In this document: positions 51,701-64,000 of the stretch, in pieces
How positions within the stretch are numbered: the stretch's first letter is position 1
How the letters are laid out: each line of letters begins with the position of its first letter
Source: Mactromeris polynyma
Taxonomy: Eukaryota > Mollusca > Bivalvia > Venerida > Mactridae
DNA length: 64,000 bases
Direction: 5' to 3'
Assembly (NCBI GenBank): GCA_032209605.1
Contig: JASFXZ010000117.1
Location: 62,001-126,000, forward strand
Notes under the pieces: model-generated
Databases searched by the model: none
What the model was told of the DNA's origin: nothing
What the model saw: only the letters and a program-made list of their open reading frames with translations
Translations under genes and position numbers: made by a program

Positions 51701-54700
51701 CGGTACGCTATTGCTGTGTACAATTGTTGTATGCCACCGTATGTTGTATATGTATTGTACAAAGCCAAATGTAAATCTGAGTTACCATGCGGAATGATAA
51801 CCAGACGTATGATGCACTAACCAGCGCTGCTATTAGTGAAAAGGTAACACTATATTGTAATAATAAACATAATTTATTCAGCAATTAAGACAAATACTCG
51901 AATATACATAACGCACAATTTAACATAACATAAATAGCACATCAGAAATAAACACGTGACGTTCTTCAATAACAGTTCATTTTGTTTTTACATATATGTC
52001 AAGTGTTTCAGAGTTGCGTTACTCTCATATTGTGTATGTCGATTACATTGTTTACATCACTGCATTCTGACAGACGCGATATTGTCGGCAGGATACTGAA
52101 TGAAATAAAAGCAAGAACAATGGATGGATTACATTTAAATGACCACGTGACGCAGATGAGTTATTCTTCAAGCGTTGGCTTGAATGTGATCTATCGGCAA
52201 AAAGAATAACCTTCTGGGTATTGAACCGGTATATATTGCTACCTGATGAACGTTTGTGGTGAGGAGTATATATTTACAAACAATTACAAAAATAAAGAAT
52301 ACCTCGGGTGAGAGTCGAACTGGTGCTTAACTTTTCAATAAATACATCTAAATACAGAACGTTTAACCGACTGAGTTATAGAGGCACACACCTAGTTTGG
52401 ATTAAATAACTTGTTTTGTAGTCTGTGTTCCATAATAAACATGCCTTTGTCTATTTTCTGTATGCATACTAGGCATCGGTACGCTATTGCTGTGTACAAT
52501 TGTTGTATGCCACCGTATGTTGTATATGTATTGTACAAAGCCAAATGTAAATCTGAGTTACCATGCGGAATGATAACCAGACGTATGATGCACTAACCAG
52601 CGCTGCTATTAGTGAAAAGGTAACACTATATTGTAATAATAAACATAATTTATTCAGCAATTAAGACAAATACTCGAATATACATAACGCACAATTTAAC
52701 ATAACATAAATAGCACATCAGAAATAAACACGTGACGTTCTTCAATAACAGTTCATTTTGTTTTTACATATATGTCAAGTGTTTCAGAGTTGCGTTACTC
52801 TCATATTGTGTATGTCGATTACATTGTTTACATCACTGCATTCTGACAGACGCGATATTGTCGGCAGGATACTGAATGAAATAAAAGCAAGAACAATGGA
52901 TGGATTACATTTAAATGACCACGTGACGCAGATGAGTTTTTCTTCAAGCGTTGGCTTGAATGTGATCTATCGGCAAAAAGAATAACCTTCTGGGTATTGA
53001 ACCGGTATATATTGCTACCTGATGAACGTTTGTGGTGAGGAGTATATATTTACAAACAATTACAAAAATAAAGAATACCTCGGGTGAGAGTCGAACTGGT
53101 GCTTATCTTTTCAATAAATACATCTAAATACAGAACGTTTAACCGACTGAGTTATAGAGGCACACACCTAGTTTGGATTAAATAACTTGTTTTGTAGTCT
53201 GTGTTCCATAATAAACATGCCTTTGTCTATTTTCTGTATGCATACTAGGCATCGGTACGCTATTGCTGTGTACAATTGTTGTATGCCACCGTATGTTGTA
53301 TATGTATTGTACAAAGCCAAATGTAAATCTGAGTTACCATGCGGAATGATAACCAGACGTATGATGCACTAACCAGCGCTGCTATTAGTGAAAAGGTAAC
53401 ACTATATTGTAATAATAAACATAATTTATTCAGCAATTAAGACAAATAATCGAATATACATAACGCACAATTTAACATAACATAAATAGCACATCAGAAA
53501 TAAACACGTGACGTTCTTCAATAACAGTTCATTTTGTTTTTACATATATGTCAAGTGTTTTTCAGAGTTGCGTTACTCTCATATTGTGTATGTCGATTAC
53601 ATTGTTTACATCACTGCATTCTGACAGACGCGATATTGTCGGCAGGATACTGAATGAAATAAAAGCAAGAACAATGGATGGATTACATTTAAATGACCAC
53701 GTGACGCAGATGAGTTTTTCTTCAAGCGTTGGCTTGAATGTGATCTATCGGCAAAAAGAATAACCTTCTGGGTATTGAACCGGTATATATTGCTACCTGA
53801 TGAACGTTTGTGGTGAGGAGTATATATTTACAAACAATTACAAAAATAAAGAATACCTCGGGTGAGAGTCGAACTGGTGCTTATCTTTTCAATAAATACA
53901 TCTAAATACAGAACGTTTAACCGACTGAGTTATAGAGGCACACACCTAGTTTGGATTAAATAACTTGTTTTGTAGTCTGTGTTCCATAATAAACATGCCT
54001 TTGTCTATTTTCTGTATGCATACTAGGCATCGGTACGCTATTGCTGTGTACAATTGTTGTATGCCACCGTATGTTGTATATGTATTGTACAAAGCCAAAT
54101 GTAAATCTGAGTTACCATGCGGAATGATAACCAGACGTATGATGCACTAACCAGCGCTGCTATTAGTGAAAAGGTAACACTATATTGTAATAATAAACAT
54201 AATTTATTCAGCAATTAAGACAAATACTCGAATATACATAACGCACAATTTAACATAACATAAATAGCACATCAGAAATAAACACGTGACGTTCTTCAAT
54301 AACAGTTCATTTTGTTTTTACATATATGTCAAGTGTTTTTCAGAGTTGCGTTACTCTCATATTGTGTATGTCGATTACATTGTTTACATCACTGCATTCT
54401 GACAGACGCGATATTGTCGGCAGAATACTGAATGAAATAAAAGCAAGAACAATGGATGGATTACATTTAAATGACCACGTGACGCAGATGAGTTTTTCTT
54501 CAAGCGTTGGCTTGAATGTGATCTATCGGCAAAAAGAATAACCTTCTGGGTATTGAACCGGTATATATTGCTACCTGATGAACGTTTGTGGTGAGGAGTA
54601 TATATTTACAAACAATTACAAAAATAAAGAATACCTCGGGTGAGAGTCGAAGTGGTGCTTAACTTTTCAATAAATACATCTAAATACAGAACGTTTAACC

Positions 54701-57700
54701 GACTGAGTTATAGAGGCACACACCTAGTTTGGATTAAATAACTTGTTTTGTAGTCTGTGTTCCATAATAAACATGCCTTTGTCTATTTTCTGTATGCATA
54801 CTAGGCATCGGTACGCTATTGCTGTGTACAATTGTTGTATGCCACCGTATGTTGTATATGTATTGTACAAAGCCAAATGTAAATCTGAGTTACCATGCGG
54901 AATGATAACCAGACGTATGATGCACTAACCAGCGCTGCTATTAGTGAAAAGGTAACACTATATTGTAATAATAAACATAATTTATTCAGCAATTAAGACA
55001 AATACTCGAATATACATAACGCACAATTTAACATAACATAAATAGCACATCAGAAATAAACACGTGACGTTCTTCAATAACAGTTCATTTTGTTTTTACA
55101 TATATGTCAAGTGTTTTTCAGAGTTGCGTTACTCTCATATTGTGTATGTCGATTACATTGTTTACATCACTGCATTCTGACAGACGCGATATTGTCGGCA
55201 GGATACTGAATGAAATAAAAGCAAGAACAATGGATGGATTACATTTAAATGACCACGTGACGCAGATGAGTTATTCTTCATGCGTTGGCTTGAATGTGAT
55301 CTATCGGCAAAAAGAATAACCTTCTGGGTATTGAACCGGTATATATTGCTACCTGATGAACGTTTGTGGTGAGGAGTATATATTTACAAACAATTACAAA
55401 AATAAAGAATACCTCGGGTGAGAGTCGAACTGGTGCTTAACTTTTCAATAAATACATCTAAATACAGAACGTTTAACCGACTGAGTTATAGAGGCACACA
55501 CCTAGTTTGGATTAAATAACTTGTTTTGAAGTCTGTGTTCCATAATAAACATGCCTTTGTCTATTTTCTGTATGCATACTAGGCATCGGTACGCTATTGC
55601 TGTGTACAATTGTTGTATGCCACCGTATGTTGTATATGTATTGTACAAAGCCAAATGTAAATCTGAGTTACCATGCGGAATGATAACCAGACGTATGATG
55701 CACTAACCAGCGCTGCTATTAGTGAAAAGGTAACACTATATTGTAATAATAAACATAATTTATTCAGCAATTAAGACAAATAATCGAATATACATAACGC
55801 ACAATTTAACATAACATAAATAGCACATCAGAAATAAACACGTGACGTTCTTCAATAACAGTTCATTTTGTTTTTACATATATGTCAAGTGTTTTTCAGA
55901 GTTGCGTTACTCTCATATTGTGTATGTCGATTACATTGTTTACATCACTGCATTCTGACAGACGCGATATTGTCGGCAGGATACTGAATGAAATAAAAGC
56001 AAGAACAATGGATGGATTACATTTAAATGACCACGTGACGCAGATGAGTTTTTCTTCAAGCGTTGGCTTGAATGTGATCTATCGGCAAAAAGAATAACCT
56101 TCTGGGTATTGAACCGGTATATATTGCTACCTGATGAACGTTTGTGGTGAGGAGTATATATTTACAAACAATTACAAAAATAAAGAATACCTCGGGTGAG
56201 AGTCGAACTGGTGCTTAACTTTTCAATAAATACATCTAAATACAGAACGTTTAACCGACTGAGTTATAGAGGCACACACCTAGTTTGGATTAAATAACTT
56301 GTTTTGTAGTCGGTGTTCCATAATAAACATGCCTTTGTCTATTTTCTGTATGCATACTAGGCATCGGTACGCTATTGCTGTGTACAATTGTTGTATGCCA
56401 CCGTATGTTGTATATGTATTGTACAAAGCCAAATGTAAATCTGAGTTACCATGCGGAATGATAACCAGACGTATGATGCACTAACCAGCGCTGCTATTAG
56501 TGAAAAGGTAACACTATATTGTAATAATAAACATAATTTATTCAGCAATTAAGACAAATACTCGAATATACATAACGCACAATTTAACATAACATAAATA
56601 GCACATCAGAAATAAACACGTGACGTTCTTCAATAACAGTTCATTTTGTTTTTACATATATGTCAAGTGTTTCAGAGTTGCGTTACTCTCATATTGTGTA
56701 TGTCGATTACATTGTTTACATCACTGCATTCTGACAGACGCGATATTGTCGGCAGGATACTGAATGAAATAAAAGCAAGAACAATGGATGGATTACATTT
56801 AAATGACCACGTGACGCAGATGAGTTATTCTTCAAGCGTTGGCTTGAATGTGATCTATCGGCAAAAAGAATAACCTTCTGGGTATTGAACCGGTATATAT
56901 TGCTACCTGATGAACGTTTGTGGTGAGGAGTATATATTTACAAACAATTACAAAAATAAAGAATACCTCGGGTGAGAGTCGAACTGGTGCTTAACTTTTC
57001 AATAGATACATCTAAATACAGAACGTTTAACCGACTGAGTTATAGAGGCACACACCTAGTTTGGATTAAATAACTTGTTTTGTAGTCGGTGTTCCATAAT
57101 AAACATGCCTTTGTCTATTTTCTGTATGCATACTAGGCATCGGTACGCTATTGCTGTGTACAATTGTTGTATGCCACCGTATGTTGTATATGTATTGTAC
57201 AAAGCCAAATGTAAATCTGAGTTACCATGTGGAATGATAACCAGACGTATGATGCACTAACCAGCGCTGCTATTAGTGAAAAGGTAACACTATATTGTAA
57301 TAATAAACATAATTTATTCAGCAATTAAGACAAATACTCGAATATACATAACGCACAATTTAACATAACATAAATAGCACATCAGAAATAAACACGTGAC
57401 GTTCTTCAATAACAGTTCATTTTGTTTTTACATATATGTCAAGTGTTTTTCAGAGTTGCGTTACTCTCATATTGTGTATGTCGATTACATTGTTTACATC
57501 ACTGCATTCTGACAGACGCGATATTGTCGGCAGGATACTGAATGAAATAAAAGCAAGAACAATGGATGGATTACATTTAAATGACCACGTGACGCAGATG
57601 AGTTTTTCTTCAAGCGTTGGCTTGAATGTGATCTATCGGCAAAAAGAATAACCTTCTGGGTATTGAACCGGTATATATTGCTACCTGATGAACGTTTGTG

Positions 57701-60700
57701 GTGAGGAGTATATATTTACAAACAATTACAAAAATAAAGAATACCTCGGGTGAGAGTCGAACTGGTGCTTAACTTTTCAATAAATACATCTAAATACAGA
57801 ACGTTTAACCGACTGAGTTATAGAGGCACACACCTAGTTTGGATTAAATAACTTGTTTTGTAGTCTGTGTTCCATAATAAACATGCCTTTGTCTATTTTC
57901 TGTATGCATACTAGGCATCGGTACGCTATTGCTGTGTACAATTGTTGTATGCCACCGTATGTTGTATATGTATTGTACAAAGCCAAATGTAAATCTGAGT
58001 TACCATGCGGAATGATAACCAGACGTATGATGCACTAACCAGCGCTGCTATTAGTGAAAAGGTAACACTATATTGTAATAATAAACATAATTTATTCAGC
58101 AATTAAGACAAATACTCGAATATACATAACGCACAATTTAACATAACATAAATAGCACATCAGAAATAAACACGTGACGTTCTTCAATAACAGTTCATTT
58201 TGTTTTTACATATATGTCAAGTGTTTTTCAGAGTTGCGTTACTCTCATATTGTGTATGTCGATTACATTGTTTACATCACTGCATTCTGACAGACGCGAT
58301 ATTGTCGGCAGGATACTGAATGAAATAAAAGCAAGAACAATGGATGGATTACATTTAAATGACCACGTGACGCAGATGAGTTTTTCTTCAAGCGTTGGCT
58401 TGAATGTGATCTATCGGCAAAAAGAATAACCTTCTGGGTATTGAACCGGTATATATTGCTACCTGATGAACGTTTGTGGTGAGGAGTATATATTTACAAA
58501 CAATTACAAAAATAAAGAATACCTCGGGTGAGAGTCGAACTGGTGCTTAACTTTTCAATAAATACATCTAAATACAGAACGTTTAACCGACTGAGTTATA
58601 GAGGCACACACCTAGTTTGGATTAAATAACTTGTTTTGTAGTCTGTGTTCCATAATAAACATGCCTTTGTCTATTTTCTGTATGCATACTAGGCATCGGT
58701 ACGCTATTGCTGTGTACAATTGTTGTATGCCACCGTATGTTGTATATGTATTGTACAAAGCCAAATGTAAATCTGAGTTACCATGCGGAATGATAACCAG
58801 ACGTATGATGCACTAACCAGCGCTGCTATTAGTGAAAAGGTAACACTATATTGTAATAATAAACATAATTTATTCAGCAATTAAGACAAATACTCGAATA
58901 TACATAACGCACAATTTAACATAACATAAATAGCACATCAGAAATAAACACGTGACGTTCTTCAATAACAGTTCATTTTGTTTTTACATATATGTCAAGT
59001 GTTTTTCAGAGTTGCGTTACTCTCATATTGTGTATGTCGATTACATTGTTTACATCACTGCATTCTGACAGACGCGATATTGTCGGCAGGATACTGAATG
59101 AAATAAAAGCAAGAACAATGGATGGATTACATTTAAATGACCACGTGACGCAGATGAGTTTTTCTTCAAGCGTTGGCTTGAATGTGATCTATCGGCAAAA
59201 AGAATAACCTTCTGGGTATTGAACCGGTATATATTGCTACCTGATGAACGTTTGTGGTGAGGAGTATATATTTACAAACAATTACAAAAATAAAGAATAC
59301 CTCGGGTGAGAGTCGAACTGGTGCTTAACTTTTCAATAAATACATCTAAATACAGAACGTTTAACCGACTGAGTTATAGAGGCACACACCTAGTTTGGAT
59401 TAAATAACTTGTTTTGTAGTCGGTGTTCCATAATAAACATGCCTTTGTCTATTTTCTGTATGCATACTAGGCATCGGTACGCTATTGCTGTGTACAATTG
59501 TTGTATGCCACCGTATGTTGTATATGTATTGTACAAAGCCAAATGTAAATCTGAGTTACCATGCGGAATGATAACCAGACGTATGATGCACTAACCAGCG
59601 CTGCTATTAGTGAAAAGGTAACACTATATTGTAATAATAAACATAATTTATTCAGCAATTAAGACAAATACTCGAATATACATAACGCACAATTTAACAT
59701 AACATAAATAGCACATCAGAAATAAACACGTGACGTTCTTCAATAACAGTTCATTTTGTTTTTACATATATGTCAAGTGTTTCAGAGTTGCGTTACTCTC
59801 ATATTGTGTATGTCGATTACATTGTTTACATCACTGCATTCTGACAGACGCGATATTGTCGGCAGGATACTGAATGAAATAAAAGCAAGAACAATGGATG
59901 GATTACATTTAAATGACCACGTGACGCAGATGAGTTATTCTTCAAGCGTTGGCTTGAATGTGATCTATCGGCAAAAAGAATAACCTTCTGGGTATTGAAC
60001 CGGTATATATTGCTACCTGATGAACGTTTGTGGTGAGGAGTATATATTTACAAACAATTACAAAAATAAAGAATACCTCGGGTGAGAGTCGAACTGGTGC
60101 TTAACTTTTCAATAAATACATCTAAATACAGAACGTTTAACCGACTGAGTTATAGAGGCACACACCTAGTTTGGATTAAATAACTTGTTTTGTAGTCTGT
60201 GTTCCATAATAAACATGCCTTTGTCTATTTTCTGTATGCATACTAGGCATCGGTACGCTATTGCTGTGTACAATTGTTGTATGCCACCGTATGTTGTATA
60301 TGTATTGTACAAAGCCAAATGTAAATCTGAGTTACCATGCGGAATGATAACCAGACGTATGATGCACTAACCAGCGCTGCTATTAGTGAAAAGGTAACAC
60401 TATATTGTAATAATAAACATAATTTATTCAGCAATTAAGACAAATACTCGAATATACATAACGCACAATTTAACATAACATAAATAGCACATCAGAAATA
60501 AACACGTGACGTTCTTCAATAACAGTTCATTTTGTTTTTACATATATGTCAAGTGTTTTTCAGAGTTGCGTTACTCTCATATTGTGTATGTCGATTACAT
60601 TGTTTACATCACTGCATTCTGACAGACGCGATATTGTCGGCAGGATACTGAATGAAATAAAAGCAAGAACAATGGATGGATTACATTTAAATGACCACGT

Positions 60701-63700
60701 GACGCAGATGAGTTTTTCTTCAAGCGTTGGCTTGAATGTGATCTATCGGCAAAAAGAATAACCTTCTGGGTATTGAACCGGTATATATTGCTACCTGATG
60801 AACGTTTGTGGTGAGGAGTATATATTTACAAACAATTACAAAAATAAAGAATACCTCGGGTGAGAGTCGAACTGGTGCTTAACTTTTCAATAAATACATC
60901 TAAATACAGAACGTTTAACCGACTGAGTTATAGAGGCACACACCTAGTTTGGATTAAATAACTTGTTTTGTAGTCTGTGTTCCATAATAAACATGCCTTT
61001 GTCTATTTTCTGTATGCATACTAGGCATCGGTACGCTATTGCTGTGTACAATTGTTGTATGCCACCGTATGTTGTATATGTATTGTACAAAGCCAAATGT
61101 AAATCTGAGTTACCATGCGGAATGATAACCAGACGTATGATGCACTAACCAGCGCTGCTATTAGTGAAAAGGTAACACTATATTGTAATAATAAACATAA
61201 TTTATTCAGCAATTAAGACAAATACTCGAATATACATAACGCACAATTTAACATAACATAAATAGCACATCAGAAATAAACACGTGACGTTCTTCAATAA
61301 CAGTTCATTTTGTTTTTACATATATGTCAAGTGTTTTTCAGAGTTGCGTTACTCTCATATTGTGTATGTCGATTACATTGTTTACATCACTGCATTCTGA
61401 CAGACGCGATATTGTCGGCAGGATACTGAATGAAATAAAAGCAAGAACAATGGATGGATTACATTTAAATGACCACGTGACGCAGATGAGTTTTTCTTCA
61501 AGCGTTGGCTTGAATGTGATCTATCGGCAAAAAGAATAACCTTCTGGGTATTGAACCGGTATATATTGCTACCTGATGAACGTTTGTGGTGAGGAGTATA
61601 TATTTACAAACAATTACAAAAATAAAGAATACCTCGGGTGAGAGTCGAAGTGGTGCTTAACTTTTCAATAAATACATCTAAATACAGAACGTTTAACCGA
61701 CTGAGTTATAGAGGCACACACCTAGTTTGGATTAAATAACTTGTTTTGTAGTCTGTGTTCCATCTTAAACATGCCTTTGTCTATTTTCTGTATGCATACT
61801 AGGCATCGGTACTCTATTGCTGTGTACAATTGTTGTATGCCACCGTATGTTGTATATGTATTGTACAAAGCCAAATGTAAATCTGAGTTACCATGCGGAA
61901 TGATAACCAGACGTATGATGCACTAACCAGCGCTGCTATTAGTGAAAAGGTAACACTATATTGTAATAATAAACATAATTTATTCAGCAATTAAGACAAA
62001 TACTCGAATATACATAACGCACAATTTAACATAACATCAATAGCACATCAGAAATAAACACGTGACGTTCTTCAATAACAGTTCATTTTGTTTTTACATA
62101 TATGTCAAGTGTTTCAGAGTTGCGTTACTCTCATATTGTGTATGTCGATTACATTGTTTACATCACTGCATTCTGACAGACGCGATATTGTCGGCAGGAT
62201 ACTGAATGAAATAAAAGCAAGAACAATGGATGGATTACATTTAAATGACCACGTGACGCAGATGAGTTTTTCTTCAAGCGTTGGCTTGAATGTGATCTAT
62301 CGGCAAAAAGAATAACCTTCTGGGTATTGAACCGGTATATATTGCTACCTGATGAACGTTTGTGGTGAGGAGTATATATTTACAAACAATTACAAAAATA
62401 AAGAATACCTCGGGTGAGAGTCGAACTGGTGCTTAACTTTTCAATAAATACATCTAAATACAGAACGTTTAACCGACTGAGTTATAGAGGCACACACCTA
62501 GTTTGGATTAAATAACTTGTTTTGTAGTCTGTGTTCCATAATAAACATGCCTTTGTCTATTTTCTGTATGCATACTAGGCATCGGTACGCTATTGCTGTG
62601 TACAATTGTTGTATGCCACCGTATGTTGTATATGTATTGTACAAAGCCAAATGTAAATCTGAGTTACCATGCGGAATGATAACCAGACGTATGATGCACT
62701 AACCAGCGCTGCTATTAGTGAAAAGGTAACACTATATTGTAATAATAAACATAATTTATTCAGCAATTAAGACAAATACTCGAATATACATAACGCACAA
62801 TTTAACATAACATAAATAGCACATCAGAAATAAACACGTGACGTTCTTCAATAACAGTTCATTTTGTTTTTACATATATGTCAAGTGTTTTTCAGAGTTG
62901 CGTTACTCTCATATTGTGTATGTCGATTACATTGTTTACATCACTGCATTCTGACAGACGCGATATTGTCGGCAGGATACTGAATGAAATAAAAGCAAGA
63001 ACAATGGATGGATTACATTTAAATGACCACGTGACGCAGATGAGTTTTTCTTCAAGCGTTGGCTTGAATGTGATCTATCGGCAAAAAGAATAACCTTCTG
63101 GGTATTGAACCGGTATATATTGCTAGCTGATGAACGTTTGTGGTGAGGAGTATATATTTACAAACAATTACAAAAATAAAGAATACCTCGGGTGAGAGTC
63201 GAAGTGGTGCTTAACTTTTCAATAAATACATCTAAATACAGAACGTTTAACCGACTGAGTTATAGAGGCACACACCTTGTTTGGATTAAATAACTTGTTT
63301 TGTAGTCTGTGTTCCATAATAAACATGCCTTTGTCTATTTTCTGTATGCATACTAGGCATCGGTACGCTATTGCTGTGTACAATTGTTGTATGCCACCGT
63401 ATGTTGTATATGTATTGTACAAAGCCAAATGTAAATCTGAGTTACCATGCGGAATGATAACCAGACGTATGATGCACTAACCAGCGCTGCTATTAGTGAA
63501 AAGGTAACACTATATTGTAATAATAAACATAATTTATTCAGCAATTAAGACAAATACTCGAATATACATAACGCACAATTTAACATAACATAAATAGCAC
63601 ATCAGAAATAAACACGTGACGTTCTTCAATAACAGTTCATTTTGTTTTTACATATATGTCAAGTGTTTTTCAGAGTTGCGTTACTCTCATATTGTGTATG

Positions 63701-64000
63701 TCGATTACATTGTTTACATCACTGCATTCTGACAGACGCGATATTGTCGGCAGGATACTGAATGAAATAAAAGCAAGAACAATGGATGGATTACATTTAA
63801 ATGACCACGTGACGCAGATGAGTTTTTCTTCAAGCGTTGGCTTGAATGTGATCTATCGGCAAAAAGAATAACCTTCTGGGTATTGAACCGGTATATATTG
63901 CTACCTGATGAACGTTTGTGGTGAGGAGTATATATTTACAAACAATTACAAAAATAAAGAATACCTCGGGTGAGAGTCGAACTGGTGCTTAACTTTTCAA
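36777..64000. repeat. Right part of ~778-bp tandem satellite array
   Basis: This continues the array left of the transposon, in the same orientation and in exact phase: 711 bp completing the interrupted monomer, then 34 full monomers, then 83 bp of another (63918-64000). From 36780 to about 56143 most monomers belong to one common type with scattered private changes. Examples are a 1-bp deletion in the 42157-42933 unit, CATTGG instead of CATCGG in the units at 43712 and 46042, and CGGTAA instead of CGGCAA near 45983. From about 56144 on, monomers resembling the left-hand higher-order types return. No gene is supported in this stretch. Confidence 0.98.

Noticed and set aside
1..64000. CRISPR array or bacterial repeat system
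   Set aside because: The period is about 778 bp with no unique spacers between short repeats, and the window is eukaryotic with spliced genes.

Overview
This is a eukaryotic (very probably metazoan) window. The genes have GT-AG introns, an animal-type PIF/Harbinger DNA transposon is present, and the rest is satellite DNA. The small TA-flanked repeats in the introns look like ones I associate with mollusc (bivalve) genomes, but that assignment is a weak inference.

Layout: (1) 1-29558 is a head-to-tail satellite array with a unit of about 778 bp. (2) 29559-36776 is a single 7,218-bp Harbinger transposon. (3) 36777-64000 is the continuation of the same array. Removing the transposon and one copy of its 3-bp target duplication restores one unbroken array: 73 full monomers plus 83 bp at the right edge. 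The interrupted monomer is 67 bp (29492-29558) plus 711 bp (36780-37490), exactly 778 bp. The array contains a higher-order repeat. Eleven distinguishable monomers form an 8,537-bp block at 779-9315 and 18629-27165. The middle copy (9316-18628) is 9,313 bp because one 776-bp monomer is present twice. Block copies differ at only a handful of positions that I could spot by eye. The array right of the transposon is mostly unordered monomers, until HOR-type monomers reappear in a different order from about 56144 on.

The monomer has no convincing protein gene. It does carry, on the minus strand, a degenerate tRNA-like segment with recognisable A and B boxes and a downstream T5 run, so each unit looks like a copy of a Pol III-type cassette. 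It also carries two copies of CACGTGACG.

The transposon is the gene-bearing part. It has 27-bp perfect terminal inverted repeats and a CTG target duplication. A six-exon Myb/SANT-like gene lies on the plus strand (29860-33092, 264 residues) and a five-exon Harbinger transposase on the minus strand (33831-36574, 343 residues, D150/D225/E261). All splice junctions keep frame and I see no stop or frameshift, so the element may be autonomous. The genes are convergent and separated by 738 bp holding a 214-bp imperfect hairpin. Each gene's 5' side faces one terminus, where there are subterminal repeats, palindromes and CRE-like sites. From family knowledge, the Myb-like partner and the transposase act together on the ends of the element. 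The insertion point lies inside the tRNA-like B box of a satellite monomer.
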